DNA of 12,537 bases from Patescibacteria group bacterium (GCA_018814055.1 JAHJAL010000114.1:1-12537), one strand, 5' to 3'; positions 1 to 7,586 are shown, counted from the first letter of the stretch. The notes: generated by a model from the sequence alone, not told the origin. Translations and numbers: made by a program.

Positions 1-44
1 AAAATCTTGCGTCTCTTTCCAATAAATATTACCCGAATCTTCTT

Positions 45-1319
45 TTACCCCAGTCCATATCGGCACTCATCCCCCAATTCTTCCTCAATTCGCATCAACT
101 GATTGTATTTTTCCACCCTCTCCGAGCGGGACAAGGATCCGGTTTTGATATATCCCGTGCCGCAAGCCACCACCAGATCAGCGATAAACGAATCACAAGT
201 TTCACCGGATCGATGGGAAACAATTGCTTTCCAGCCAGCATCTTGGGCCATTTTTATTGCCTGAATAGTTTCTGTCAACGTTCCAATTTGATTTAACTTG
301 ATCAAAATTGCATTCGCGCAATTGCCCTCAATTGCCTTTTTGAGTCGCTTGACATTTGTCACCAAAAAATCATCACCCACATTCATTACTTGTTCGCCAA
401 TAGCTTTTTCCAAAACCGGCCAATTATCCCAATCATTTTGATCGAGGCCGTCTTCGATTGACAAAATCGGATATTCGTCAATCCATCCCTCATATTCTTT
501 GATAATTTCTTCGGTTGATAGTGATTTTCCCTCTTGTTTCATTTCATAAATACCCCCATGAAAAAACTCACTGGCAGCCACATCCAAAGCTATCCCCACT
601 TCATCCTCTGGACTATACCCGCTTTGCTCAATTGACTGTACCAAAATATCCAAAGCTTTCTTGTTGGAAGGTAGGGGAGGAGCAAAGCCACCCTCATCAC
701 CAACTGTAGTTGGCCATTTATTCTTCCCAATAATATTTTTGAGAGTGTGAAAAATTTCCGCCCCCATTCTTACCGCATCTTTCAAGCTATCGGCCCCATA
801 GGGAACGATCATATATTCCTGCACATCGGTGGAATTATCGGCATGTTTACCGCCATTAATCACATTCATCATCGGCACCGGCAAGACCCACTTTTTATCT
901 ACATATCCAAAAGTATCGGCCAGATATTTATATAATGGCTTCTTAAAAGCTTTTGCCGCGGCCCTAGCACAAGCCATTGATGCCGCTAATATTGCGTTAG
1001 CACCTAACTTACCTTTATTCGGAGTCCCGTCCAGATCAATCATTGCGCTATCGATCTTTTCCTGTTCGTTTACATCCAAACCTTTTAGCGCATCGCCGAT
1101 TTGCTTTTCAACGTGGTTACACGCCTGCATAACTCCCTTGCCCCCGTACGCTTTATCACCATCACGCAATTCTACCGCTTCATGCTCACCCGTCGACGCC
1201 CCGCTCGGCACCGCCGCCCGGCCCATCACATCGTTTTCCAAAATTACATCCGCCTCCACAGTCGGATTACCGCGACTATCGAGTATTTGACGTGCGATAA
1301 TTTTTTTGATCCTGGTCAT
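45..1319 (-). CDS. eno: Enolase (phosphopyruvate hydratase)
   Basis: Enolase interconverts 2-phosphoglycerate and phosphoenolpyruvate in the cytoplasm, in lower glycolysis. The 424-residue length is normal for the family. The N-terminal domain opens with the hallmark [14 protein letters not shown], and the start at MTRIKK gives the usual distance to it. The catalytic and magnesium-binding residues of the E. coli enzyme are all present by motif: E168 (DVQE), E209 (GDEGGF), D246, E289 (SIEDGL), D316 (GDDFLVTN), K341 (LIKLNQIGT), H369-R370-S371 and K392 (IKTG). One oddity is that the usual SHRSGETED reads SHRSGETCD, with a cysteine at 375. The gene lies downstream of the PGI/PMI gene on the same strand, across a spacer with a large hairpin. 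No Shine-Dalgarno sequence precedes the start. Identification is essentially certain. Confidence 0.97.
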   Translation of the reverse strand: MTRIKKIIARQILDSRGNPTVEADVILENDVMGRAAVPSGASTGEHEAVELRDGDKAYGGKGVMQACNHVEKQIGDALKGLDVNEQEKIDSAMIDLDGTPNKGKLGANAILAASMACARAAAKAFKKPLYKYLADTFGYVDKKWVLPVPMMNVINGGKHADNSTDVQEYMIVPYGADSLKDAVRMGAEIFHTLKNIIGKNKWPTTVGDEGGFAPPLPSNKKALDILVQSIEQSGYSPEDEVGIALDVAASEFFHGGIYEMKQEGKSLSTEEIIKEYEGWIDEYPILSIEDGLDQNDWDNWPVLEKAIGEQVMNVGDDFLVTNVKRLKKAIEGNCANAILIKLNQIGTLTETIQAIKMAQDAGWKAIVSHRSGETCDSFIADLVVACGTGYIKTGSLSRSERVEKYNQLMRIEEELGDECRYGLG

Positions 1320-1367
1320 AATTATATGAATTAATGATAAATAAAAAACACACTGATGAATTTCTAA

Positions 1368-1463
1368 TTTTTTTATAAATAACTTTACACTACTATTTTT
1401 AAACTTTGCCGTAACGTTAGTAGGCCGTTAAAAAATAGTAGTGTAAAGTTATTTATAAAAAAA
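1368..1463. repeat. Perfect 33-bp inverted repeat (long hairpin)
   Basis: Arms at 1368-1400 and 1431-1463 are perfect reverse complements of each other over 33 bp, with a 30-nt loop. Each arm reads T7 then ATAAATAACTTTACACTAC on its own strand. Complementarity continues imperfectly outward to about 1354 and 1477. The loop holds the 8-bp palindrome TAACGTTA at 1412-1419. It fills most of the spacer between the PGI/PMI stop and the enolase start. Both strands end the stem with an A run rather than a T run, so it is not a standard intrinsic terminator. A MITE-like element or a structured RNA between the two genes is possible. Confidence 0.9.
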
Positions 1464-1486
1464 CTAGAAAATCATTACTAGCAAAA

Positions 1487-2569
1487 TTATTCTTGTAACA
1501 ATTTTTCCGTAAACTCCTTCGTATTCAACATCGCCTTCAGCTCCTCGATTGCCTCAAATAACACCGGATTTTTACCCAGCAAAAACGCCAAATAAACACT
1601 GATATAAGTACCAAGAACAACAGTCCCAGCAATCGATTCTTCGTATGTCTTGCCACCCGTTTGAATCGTGGTCACGTCAAATTCTTGCTTACTGAAAGTC
1701 TCTTGGATTATCTGAGCACGTCTCTGATTTCGCTCGTGATACAACTCACTACTCAAAACAAACATAGAAAGTGAATCTTTGAGCTCTTTTTTGCATTCCA
1801 ATCCTTGTTGTAAATTGTGATTTAGTTCTGGAATCTCGTCATAGAAAGAGGGGATTTTGGAATTCTCATTGAACTCTTTTTTCCAGCGACTAGCCACGCT
1901 AGCCAAGTGCTCTGCTCCGAAAACAATCGGAATAGAATTGGTCAAACTCATCGCGATCTGTTTTGTTAGGTTATTATCCACATCTATATCGGCCTTGCTG
2001 CCCGCGATTATTTTCTCCATAGCCACAATTGATTCTTCCAATTTGAACGTTCCTTCTTTTATTTTGCCAGCTTTCATCAATAACTCCAAAACCACGTAGA
2101 AAAACAGCCCCCAAGTTGTTCTTGGTGGGAAACTCTTGGGCAACTCAAAATAATTCAGTTTTCCTTCAATTGCCAATTCCAGTAATTTACCACCAGAGGC
2201 CATAACAAAAATTTGAGCATTATTCTTTTTGGCATCTGCAAAACCACTCAATGTCTCTTCCGTGTTGCCAGAATAACTCAAAACTAGAGCCAAAGTTTTG
2301 TCGTCAACCCAATTTGGCAGATTGTAATCACGCACTATTTGAACTGGCAAAGTAGTATGCTTCTCAATCAAAAACCGCGCCATATCAGCCCCAATCGCTG
2401 AGCCTCCCATCGCGCAAACTACGATTTTGTCAAATTCTTTAAACTCATAATCACTCGCCTTAAATTTGTCCCACATCTGCCGACAAAGCGCCGGCGTCTT
2501 CTCCAATATCTCCAAATAACCGTCAGGATCAGCTTTTTTTGTCTCGTCAATATTGTTTAGATCAATCAT
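1487..2569 (-). CDS. Bifunctional phosphoglucose/phosphomannose isomerase
   Basis: This is a SIS-fold isomerase of the archaeal/bacterial PGI-PMI family, which interconverts glucose-6-phosphate or mannose-6-phosphate with fructose-6-phosphate in the cytoplasm. The first SIS domain has GGSAIG at 55-60 and the phosphosugar-binding SYSGNTEET at 98-106. An arginine at 140 (PPR) fits the family's active-site arginine. The second half carries the diagnostic FNENSK with E225 and PELNHN with H241; their 16-residue spacing equals that of the catalytic Glu/His pair known from the Pyrobaculum enzyme. The C-terminus (YISVYLAFLLGKNPV) is typical. At 360 residues it is slightly long for the family. It is the first gene of the minus-strand pair with enolase. 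No clear ribosome binding site is visible. It probably replaces a classical Pgi, but that cannot be checked here. Confidence 0.92.
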   Translation of the reverse strand: MIDLNNIDETKKADPDGYLEILEKTPALCRQMWDKFKASDYEFKEFDKIVVCAMGGSAIGADMARFLIEKHTTLPVQIVRDYNLPNWVDDKTLALVLSYSGNTEETLSGFADAKKNNAQIFVMASGGKLLELAIEGKLNYFELPKSFPPRTTWGLFFYVVLELLMKAGKIKEGTFKLEESIVAMEKIIAGSKADIDVDNNLTKQIAMSLTNSIPIVFGAEHLASVASRWKKEFNENSKIPSFYDEIPELNHNLQQGLECKKELKDSLSMFVLSSELYHERNQRRAQIIQETFSKQEFDVTTIQTGGKTYEESIAGTVVLGTYISVYLAFLLGKNPVLFEAIEELKAMLNTKEFTEKLLQE

Positions 2570-2600
2570 AATATAATGTTAATAATATTTTCTTCCATCC

Positions 2601-2629
2601 TTTATTTTATCGCAAACTCAAAATATAAT
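2601..2629 (+). promoter_or_regulatory. Candidate promoter of the lipoprotein/thioredoxin operon
   Basis: A perfect TATAAT lies at 2624-2629, with a weak -35 (TTTATT, 2601-2606) 17 nt upstream. It sits in the spacer between the divergent PGI/PMI gene and the plus-strand operon. Transcription would start near 2636, just after an in-frame ATG at 2632, which favours the downstream ATG at 2677 as the real start of the first gene. Confidence 0.45.
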
Positions 2630-2676
2630 AAATGCATACGCGAAAAATTAAATTCATATATAAAACTTTCATACCC

Positions 2677-3432
2677 ATGAAAAGAACTTTTATTGTCATT
2701 TTGACCGCGCTCCTTATTTTCCCTGGTTGCCAAGAATTTACAAAAAACCAAAACATAGCCGCGATTGACCTTCAAATAAGCCGTATTCAGCACCATGTTG
2801 AATCAATCAGCACCGCGGACAATATTTATTACAACGAAAACGTCGACTTCACCCTACTCAATGAAGCCAAACAAGTATGCTTTGACAATGGTATTAAATT
2901 AACCGAAGAATATAGCCAGGAAACTATCACGCCAAGTGAATTATCATCCGGATTAGATAAGATGATCTCATTGTTGTATTTCATTTGGATGGAAGAATTC
3001 GATACTGCCACCCGCGATCAAAACCATGACCAGCTTGTCAAAATCAAACAAGAGCACGATAGTATTGGCCAAAACGAAGTAATTTCCAATTGGTTAACAG
3101 AAAATAATCTTACCCAAAACTATCAACAAATCCAGGATATTATCAAAAACACTATCGATGCCGTCGACAAAGGTAAAACTATCGAAGCAAATGACACCAA
3201 ACTTTCCAGTTTGCAGAGTCAATTGGAACAATTCAAACAAGACAACCAAATTGATTCTTACAACAATCTAGTCAATGAGTACAATTCGCTGCTCGAACAA
3301 AACAAAGCCCTAATCAATGAGTACAACTTGATAATCACTGAATACGACTCTGACTATATTTTTAACTCCTTCCTGTCTTTGGTCAACATCAAGCTCCTAT
3401 TTCCCCAGCAGGAAAACCTGCAATTAAAGTAA
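2677..3432 (+). CDS. Putative lipoprotein with C-terminal coiled coil, function unknown
   Basis: I do not recognise this 251-residue protein. The chosen start gives MKRTFIVILTALLIFPGC, a short basic N-terminus, a hydrophobic core and a cysteine at 18. This reads as a type II signal peptide, although proline at -2 departs from the lipobox consensus. An in-frame ATG at 2632 would add 15 residues, spoil the signal peptide and sit upstream of the likely transcription start. The mature part is polar and mostly helical. Residues 170-225 look like a coiled coil, with the segment VNEYNSLLEQNKA followed by a near copy, INEYNLII, 14 residues later. There is one further cysteine (QVCFDNG). The next gene starts 33 nt downstream on the same strand, so co-transcription is likely. 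A role outside the membrane is inferred from the signal only. Confidence 0.75.
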   Translation: MKRTFIVILTALLIFPGCQEFTKNQNIAAIDLQISRIQHHVESISTADNIYYNENVDFTLLNEAKQVCFDNGIKLTEEYSQETITPSELSSGLDKMISLLYFIWMEEFDTATRDQNHDQLVKIKQEHDSIGQNEVISNWLTENNLTQNYQQIQDIIKNTIDAVDKGKTIEANDTKLSSLQSQLEQFKQDNQIDSYNNLVNEYNSLLEQNKALINEYNLIITEYDSDYIFNSFLSLVNIKLLFPQQENLQLK

Positions 3433-3465
3433 TAAAATATTTATTTATATATTCTCACCACACCC

Positions 3466-4680
3466 ATGATAAAAAATGTAACATATATCTTTTTATTGGT
3501 CGTAATCACCATTCTATCCTTTTCTCCGCTTGCTCTTGCCCAAACCGAACTATCAACATTATCAACGATTTCTGTCTTCACATCCAAAAGTTGTACTCAC
3601 TGTCAGGACTTGGAAGAATTTATCGACCAATATCGTCAAGACTACCCCGAAGTTACAGTCAAGTATTATCATATAGACGAACAATCCAGCATCGATTTAT
3701 TCTATCAATTTACCGGGAAATATCAGCTGGCTAAAGTTACCCCAATTATTTTGATAGGCGATCATGTGATTGAGGGTTTTGGCTCCCCCGCCACCACCGG
3801 ACAAACCATTATCGATTTACTCAGACAAAATCCGCCCGCCAACAGTTTTGAAAACTTTATCACCCAATACGACAAAATCAACTCGCGGTCAGAGGGTGAA
3901 GTTTGCGATATAGACGAAAGATGCGATGATACAAACGACTTCAAGATAAATCTACCCATTATTGGCGAATTCAACCCCAAACAATATTCTATGCCGGTAT
4001 TAACCTTGATTTTGGGCTTTTTGGACGGTTTCAATCCCTGCGCCATGTGGGTCCTGATTGTATTTATTTCCCTCATAGTTCAAGCCGGAGACCGCCGTAA
4101 AATGTGGGAACTAATCTCAATCTTTCTGATCGCCGAAGCTATCATGTATTATCTGATTTTGAACGTCTGGTACAAAACTTGGAATTTCGTTCAGTTGGAT
4201 CAAATTATTACTCCAATCATTGGGATAGTTTCCATTGGAGCAGGAATATATTTTGGCTACGAATTTTTTGTCCACAAAGGCGAATGTAAATTAATCGATC
4301 CCAAAACCAAACAAAAAACTGCTTCCCGTATCCAGCAAATCATCACCTCACCCCTGACCATTGGAACATTTTTTGCTACTATCTTTCTTGCTTTTTCAGT
4401 CAACGTCATTGAATTTGCCTGTTCAATCGGAATTCCCCAAGCATTTACCAAAATCCTGGACATCAACCAATATTCATTTCTCCCTCGTCAGTTATATATG
4501 TTGCTATATACCATGATGTATATGATCGACGACATTATTGTCTTCGCTATTGCTCTATATAGTATCGACAAACTCGGCCTTACTACCAAATATGCCAAGT
4601 ATTGCCAGCTTGTTGCCGCCATCATTATGCTAATACTTGGTTATCTTTTGATTTTTAATCCCGCCGCCCTCCGCTTTTAA
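3466..4680 (+). CDS. Thioredoxin/glutaredoxin-CcdA (DsbD-like) fusion membrane protein
   Basis: This 404-residue protein probably moves thiol electrons across the cytoplasmic membrane to extracytoplasmic disulfides. In order it has a signal peptide (about 1-25, ending ALA-Q), a thioredoxin-fold domain (33-125), a linker with two cysteines (C147, C153), and a six-helix CcdA-like domain (about 176-398). The Trx domain has the redox motif C43-T-H-C46 and a cis-proline motif VTP at 91-93. The membrane domain keeps the CcdA cysteine pair, C192 in GFNPCAMW (helix 1) and C319 in EFACSIGIPQ (helix 4). The Trx domain precedes the membrane part and would face outside, unlike in E. coli DsbD, where the C-terminal domain is the thioredoxin-like one. 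It follows a lipoprotein-like gene and precedes a small membrane protein, with 33- and 25-nt gaps. The family call is secure; the substrate is unknown. Confidence 0.88.
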   Translation: MIKNVTYIFLLVVITILSFSPLALAQTELSTLSTISVFTSKSCTHCQDLEEFIDQYRQDYPEVTVKYYHIDEQSSIDLFYQFTGKYQLAKVTPIILIGDHVIEGFGSPATTGQTIIDLLRQNPPANSFENFITQYDKINSRSEGEVCDIDERCDDTNDFKINLPIIGEFNPKQYSMPVLTLILGFLDGFNPCAMWVLIVFISLIVQAGDRRKMWELISIFLIAEAIMYYLILNVWYKTWNFVQLDQIITPIIGIVSIGAGIYFGYEFFVHKGECKLIDPKTKQKTASRIQQIITSPLTIGTFFATIFLAFSVNVIEFACSIGIPQAFTKILDINQYSFLPRQLYMLLYTMMYMIDDIIVFAIALYSIDKLGLTTKYAKYCQLVAAIIMLILGYLLIFNPAALRF

Positions 4681-4705
4681 ATGAAAATTTATTAACATAT
4701 TACTC

Positions 4706-4927
4706 ATGAACAAAATTCTCTCCCATCATTTCAAGCACAAATATCCGGTCATTTACTCCATCATCATCGGCATCGGATTAATCATGTTCTGGCGTGGCCT
4801 TTGGGGAATTATGGATCTTTATTTATTCCCCCACGATGAATTATACAGTTACATCTCATCGGCCGTAATTGGACTGATAATTTTATACATCAATGACTTC
4901 CGTCTCAATGAACTCGAAGAAAGATAA
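4706..4927 (+). CDS. Small two-helix membrane protein
   Basis: This 73-residue protein has two predicted membrane helices, at about 13-30 and 45-62. Between them lies the motif RGLWGIMDLYLFPHDE, which I associate with a widespread uncharacterised small membrane protein; that is recollection, not a search result. The C-terminus is charged (NDFRLNELEER). It starts 25 nt after the thioredoxin-CcdA gene, and its end overlaps the beginning of the YlxR gene, so all are likely on one transcript. The overlap and the coherent hydrophobic pattern support it as real. No catalytic residues are evident. It might be an accessory subunit of the neighbouring redox protein, but only position suggests this. 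Confidence 0.75.
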   Translation: MNKILSHHFKHKYPVIYSIIIGIGLIMFWRGLWGIMDLYLFPHDELYSYISSAVIGLIILYINDFRLNELEER

Positions 4928-5177
4928 AAAACCTACCATGCTTCGCGCCTGCATCGGCTGTCAAACCAAGAAAAATAAATCAAGTCTCGTGCGGATCGTT
5001 TATGACCAGAAATTATTAATTGACCCCACCGGCCAAAAAGAGAGTCGGGGAATATATCTATGTCCCGAGGAAGCATGTTTCCAAAAAGCCATCAAGAAAA
5101 ATGCTTTTTCATATCGGCTCAAGAAAAAAATAAAACCGGAAGTTGTCAATCAATTATTCAAAGAATTCACTGATTAA
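4908..5177 (+). CDS. ylxR: YlxR/RnpM family RNA-binding protein (DUF448)
   Basis: This is a small basic protein of the YlxR family, which binds RNA; in Bacillus subtilis the homologue (RnpM) has been linked to modulation of RNase P. Family signatures are RACIGC near the N-terminus, a central IDPTG, and ESRGIYLCPEEAC followed by a lysine-rich stretch ending in YRLKKK. The four cysteines (CxxC and CPEEAC) could bind a metal. Three in-frame starts exist, at 4893, 4908 and 4938. I chose 4908 because MNSKKDKKPTMLRAC resembles the N-terminus of known homologues; this gives 89 residues and a 20-nt overlap with the previous gene. YlxR usually lies between nusA and infB, but neither is here. The gene ends 20 nt before a strong terminator. 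Confidence 0.88.
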   Translation: MNSKKDKKPTMLRACIGCQTKKNKSSLVRIVYDQKLLIDPTGQKESRGIYLCPEEACFQKAIKKNAFSYRLKKKIKPEVVNQLFKEFTD

Positions 5178-5195
5178 ATGTTGTCCCGAATATAC

Positions 5196-5232
5196 AAAAA
5201 AACATCCCAACAAAAAGTTGGGATGTTTTCTT
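5196..5232. terminator. Bidirectional intrinsic terminator
   Basis: The stem ACATCCCAAC (5202-5211) pairs perfectly with GTTGGGATGT (5217-5226) around an AAAAA loop. It is flanked by six As on the left and TTTCTT on the right. Each strand therefore reads a hairpin followed by a T-rich tail. It sits between the convergent YlxR and S1 genes and should stop transcription from both sides. Confidence 0.93.
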
Positions 5233-5247
5233 CATAATAACGATTTC

Positions 5248-6624
5248 TTATCCCACCGCCTTCATAATCTTCTCAGCTGTCTTCTCACCAATACCTTCTA
5301 CCGCTGTCAACTCTTCCTTCTTCAAATTTCTCAACTTCTCCACACTATCTATACCCGCCTTGGTCAAATTATCAGCAATCTTCTTGCTTATTCCATCTAC
5401 CTTTGTCAAATCACCAACCCTCTCTTTATCCTTTTCCTTCTTTTCCCCTTTTTCTACTTTTACTACCTCTTTTTTCGCTTCTTTCTTTTCTTCTTTGTCT
5501 TTCTCTTCCTCCGCTGGCACTACATCCGGTTCCGTCACTGCTTTCAAGCTCAATCCCAAACGATGATTATCCGGCTCAATCGAAATAATTTTGAACTTAT
5601 GCTTTTCTCCCACTTTTACCACCTCCGCCGGATTAACTACTCTCTTGCTGGACAATTCGGAAATGTGCACCAGACCATCTATCGTATTATCAATAGTGGC
5701 AAAAGCACCAAAAGGAGTGATTTTACTGACTTCACCATCAACCATGTCACCAACCTCATACTTTTGCATCATCTTTACCCAGGGGTCAGCCAGCAGTCGT
5801 TTGATTGACAAAGAAATGCGTCCGTTGTCCAGACCGATCAACATTGCTTGAGTTTTCTCACCAATCTTGAGAAAGTCCTCAATCTTATCCACCCGGCCCC
5901 AGGTAATTTCCGAAATATGAATCAAACCTTCCACGCCGTCAAACTTCATGAAAGCACCAAAGTCAACTACACCGCTAATAACACCTTCCACCGCGTCACC
6001 CACTTTGTAATTTTGTTCAATTTCTTTTTGCTTGGCATCCGGCACGGCTTTTTCAGAAAATATCAACTTATTGGTTGCTCTTTCAAAGGCAATGATCCTA
6101 ACTTGCATATCAGTCCCGACGAATTTTGACAATTTTTCTCGAATTTCCTCCTTGTTACCACCGTCGACTCGTGGATAATTTTCCGGCTTCAACTGTGACA
6201 CCGGCAAAAACCCCCGAATACCATGTATATCCACCAGTAAACCACCTTTATTGGCTTCCACCACTTTGACTTTGATAGTCTGTTCCTTCTCAAATTTTGT
6301 GGCCAATTCTTCCCACGCCTGTTCCCTGATCGCCCTTTTCAATGACAAAACCGCGTACCCGTCATCATTCTCCGGCGCCAATACGAAAGTACATAATTCT
6401 TCATTGATCTCAATATTTTTTAGATTCTTTTCTTCCAACAACTCCCGTTTGGGAATAACTCCCAACGACTTACCACCCACATCAAGCCATACGCGATTTT
6501 GGGACACATCAATCACTCGTCCTTTGACGACATCACCCGTTTGATAAATTTTTACTTCCAACCCCTCTTGCTCCAGCAAATCTTTCATGGAAGTTGTCTG
6601 CTGGGTAGTTTGTTCTTCAGTCAT
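5248..6624 (-). CDS. rpsA: Ribosomal protein S1-like protein, four S1 domains plus C-terminal HhH domain
   Basis: This 458-residue RNA-binding protein is most likely the bacterial S1 homologue that helps 30S subunits engage mRNA. Four S1 domains are visible at about 28-95, 114-191, 206-276 and 290-362. The third and fourth match the consensus best: VDFGAFMKFDGVEGLIHISEI and TPFGAFATIDNTIDGLVHIS with gaps between blocks. A very charged Lys/Glu linker (about 366-403) follows. The last 55 residues hold two helix-hairpin-helix motifs, KVDGISKKIADNL and AVEGIGEKTAEKI, a fold that binds nucleic acid and is not part of E. coli S1. E. coli S1 has six S1 domains, so this is a shorter form with an extra module. 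There is no Shine-Dalgarno sequence. A second in-frame ATG, at residue 13, is possible but less likely. Confidence 0.92.
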   Translation of the reverse strand: MTEEQTTQQTTSMKDLLEQEGLEVKIYQTGDVVKGRVIDVSQNRVWLDVGGKSLGVIPKRELLEEKNLKNIEINEELCTFVLAPENDDGYAVLSLKRAIREQAWEELATKFEKEQTIKVKVVEANKGGLLVDIHGIRGFLPVSQLKPENYPRVDGGNKEEIREKLSKFVGTDMQVRIIAFERATNKLIFSEKAVPDAKQKEIEQNYKVGDAVEGVISGVVDFGAFMKFDGVEGLIHISEITWGRVDKIEDFLKIGEKTQAMLIGLDNGRISLSIKRLLADPWVKMMQKYEVGDMVDGEVSKITPFGAFATIDNTIDGLVHISELSSKRVVNPAEVVKVGEKHKFKIISIEPDNHRLGLSLKAVTEPDVVPAEEEKDKEEKKEAKKEVVKVEKGEKKEKDKERVGDLTKVDGISKKIADNLTKAGIDSVEKLRNLKKEELTAVEGIGEKTAEKIMKAVG

Positions 6625-6683
6625 AGTTAATCAAATAAAATAATTAAACAAATAAAATATAAATCCAAAGACCAAGTCAAAAC

Positions 6684-7106
6684 TTATTTTTTTCTTTTTT
6701 TCGGCATGTATCTTTTCTGCTCTTTCTTCTTGTGAAAATTATCCTTTATCTGCCCAAATTTGGTCCGGTAAAACTTCCAAACCAGCCATCCCCAATATGT
6801 ACCACCGATCAAAATCAATATCAATACGATTCTAGCCGACAGATAGACTATTCCTTCATATCGGAAGAATGTATATATAAAGCCAATTATCGATATGGTG
6901 ATCAACCAACTAAACAACCTCTCGCCCAATTCTCTGTCATGAGGTTTATCTTTACGATAAAAGCCGAATACCAACTTACAATAAACCGCCGCTACCAACA
7001 TCAATCCAAAAAACGCTATCAGCGGAATCAGCCAGTCGAACATCCCGCTTGTCGGCCGTGGGTCAAAATAATAACTCCAATCTGCCAAAACCCTAAAGTC
7101 AAACAT
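6684..7106 (-). CDS. Hypothetical three-helix membrane protein with basic tail
   Basis: I do not recognise this 140-residue protein. Three hydrophobic segments are visible at about 24-48, 64-82 and 88-110. They are followed by a strongly basic C-terminal tail of 30 residues, ending MPKKRKK, with lysine or arginine at roughly half the positions. The tail probably lies in the cytoplasm and could touch nucleic acid or ribosomes, though that is inference. Aromatic residues are frequent (DWSYYFDPRP near the start, YWGWLVWKFY in helix 3). The gene lies upstream of the S1 homologue on the same strand with a 59-nt gap, and downstream of tRNA-Phe. The hydrophobic pattern and sensible start argue that it is real. 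Confidence 0.75.
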   Translation of the reverse strand: MFDFRVLADWSYYFDPRPTSGMFDWLIPLIAFFGLMLVAAVYCKLVFGFYRKDKPHDRELGERLFSWLITISIIGFIYTFFRYEGIVYLSARIVLILILIGGTYWGWLVWKFYRTKFGQIKDNFHKKKEQKRYMPKKRKK

Positions 7107-7145
7107 AATAAAAATTACGAAATATCAATTATGAAAGTAATCTCT

Positions 7146-7230
7146 CTCCTTCCAAAAATTTCTGAACGCTCCGATCGAGCGGAGTGTAACGAGCATCGAT
7201 CAGGAAGAGAAAATTTTTGGAAAAGAGGAG
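7146..7230. repeat. Inverted repeat with nested hairpin downstream of tRNA-Phe
   Basis: Arms TTCCAAAAATTT (7150-7161) and AAATTTTTGGAA (7211-7222) pair perfectly over 12 bp. Pairing continues with TCC at 7146-7149 against GGAG at 7227-7230 after a bulge. Inside the loop, CTCCG (7169-7173) pairs with CGGAG (7180-7184), and GATCGA (7173-7178) can alternatively pair with TCGATC (7196-7201). The interior is richer in GC than its surroundings. The element lies between the tRNA 3' end and the start of the minus-strand membrane protein. No T run follows on either strand. Confidence 0.7.
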
Positions 7231-7305
7231 GAGCGCTCGAGCTAGCGTAATGGGAGGCTCTATTGAGACTCACATGTAGCGATGAGAGCAGCTCCGACGA
7301 CGAAG

Positions 7306-7378
<73 letters not shown>

Positions 7379-7424
7379 GAGAGTAAATCACCCAATCATA
7401 AATACAATGAAACCAACAACTAAC

Positions 7425-7454
7425 ATTATAAACTCTAGATAGATATGATTGCAA
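7425..7454 (-). promoter_or_regulatory. Candidate promoter of tRNA-Phe
   Basis: On the minus strand a perfect TATAAT (7430-7425) is preceded by TTGCAA (7454-7449) with an 18-nt spacer. Transcription would begin near 7418, about 40 nt before the mature tRNA 5' end, leaving a short leader for RNase P to remove. Confidence 0.55.
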
Positions 7455-7485
7455 ATTGAAATATGAGTTCCTTGTTACCTGATCC

Positions 7486-7515
7486 TTGACACTTGATACT
7501 TATTCATGTTACAAT
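7486..7515 (+). promoter_or_regulatory. Sigma70-type promoter of the surface-protein cluster
   Basis: A perfect TTGACA (7486-7491) and TACAAT (7510-7515) are separated by 18 nt. This is the best promoter match I see in the window. It would start transcription near 7522 and give a leader of about 170 nt before the gene at 7692. Confidence 0.65.
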
Positions 7516-7558
7516 ACCATGATTATATCACCAGAAATATATGAGAAGTTTTCCTCAA

Positions 7559-7586
7559 TTGACACACACTCATAATTTGATACTCT
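7559..7586 (+). promoter_or_regulatory. Possible second promoter of the surface-protein cluster
   Basis: A second perfect TTGACA (7559-7564) is followed after 16 nt by TACTCT (7581-7586), a poor -10. Its spacing is short, so it may be a weak or regulated start, or only a repeated binding sequence. Confidence 0.3.

Noticed and set aside
1..44. Possible gene end or start before enolase
   Set aside because: There are only 44 nt, with no recognisable peptide, start codon or hairpin in any frame.
829..1290. 153-codon plus-strand frame opposite enolase
   Set aside because: It lies fully inside the enolase gene on the other strand, shows no domain, and enolase is certain.
1368..1463. Intrinsic terminator interpretation of the 33-bp inverted repeat
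   Set aside because: The stem ends in an A run on both strands, with no T tail after it.
2632..2676. Upstream start for the lipoprotein-like gene
   Set aside because: It would put 15 residues before the signal peptide and lies at or before the likely transcription start.
5143..5808. 221-codon plus-strand frame rich in Phe and Leu
   Set aside because: It overlaps the terminator and is antisense to the Lys/Glu linker of the S1 gene, which explains the Phe/Leu bias.
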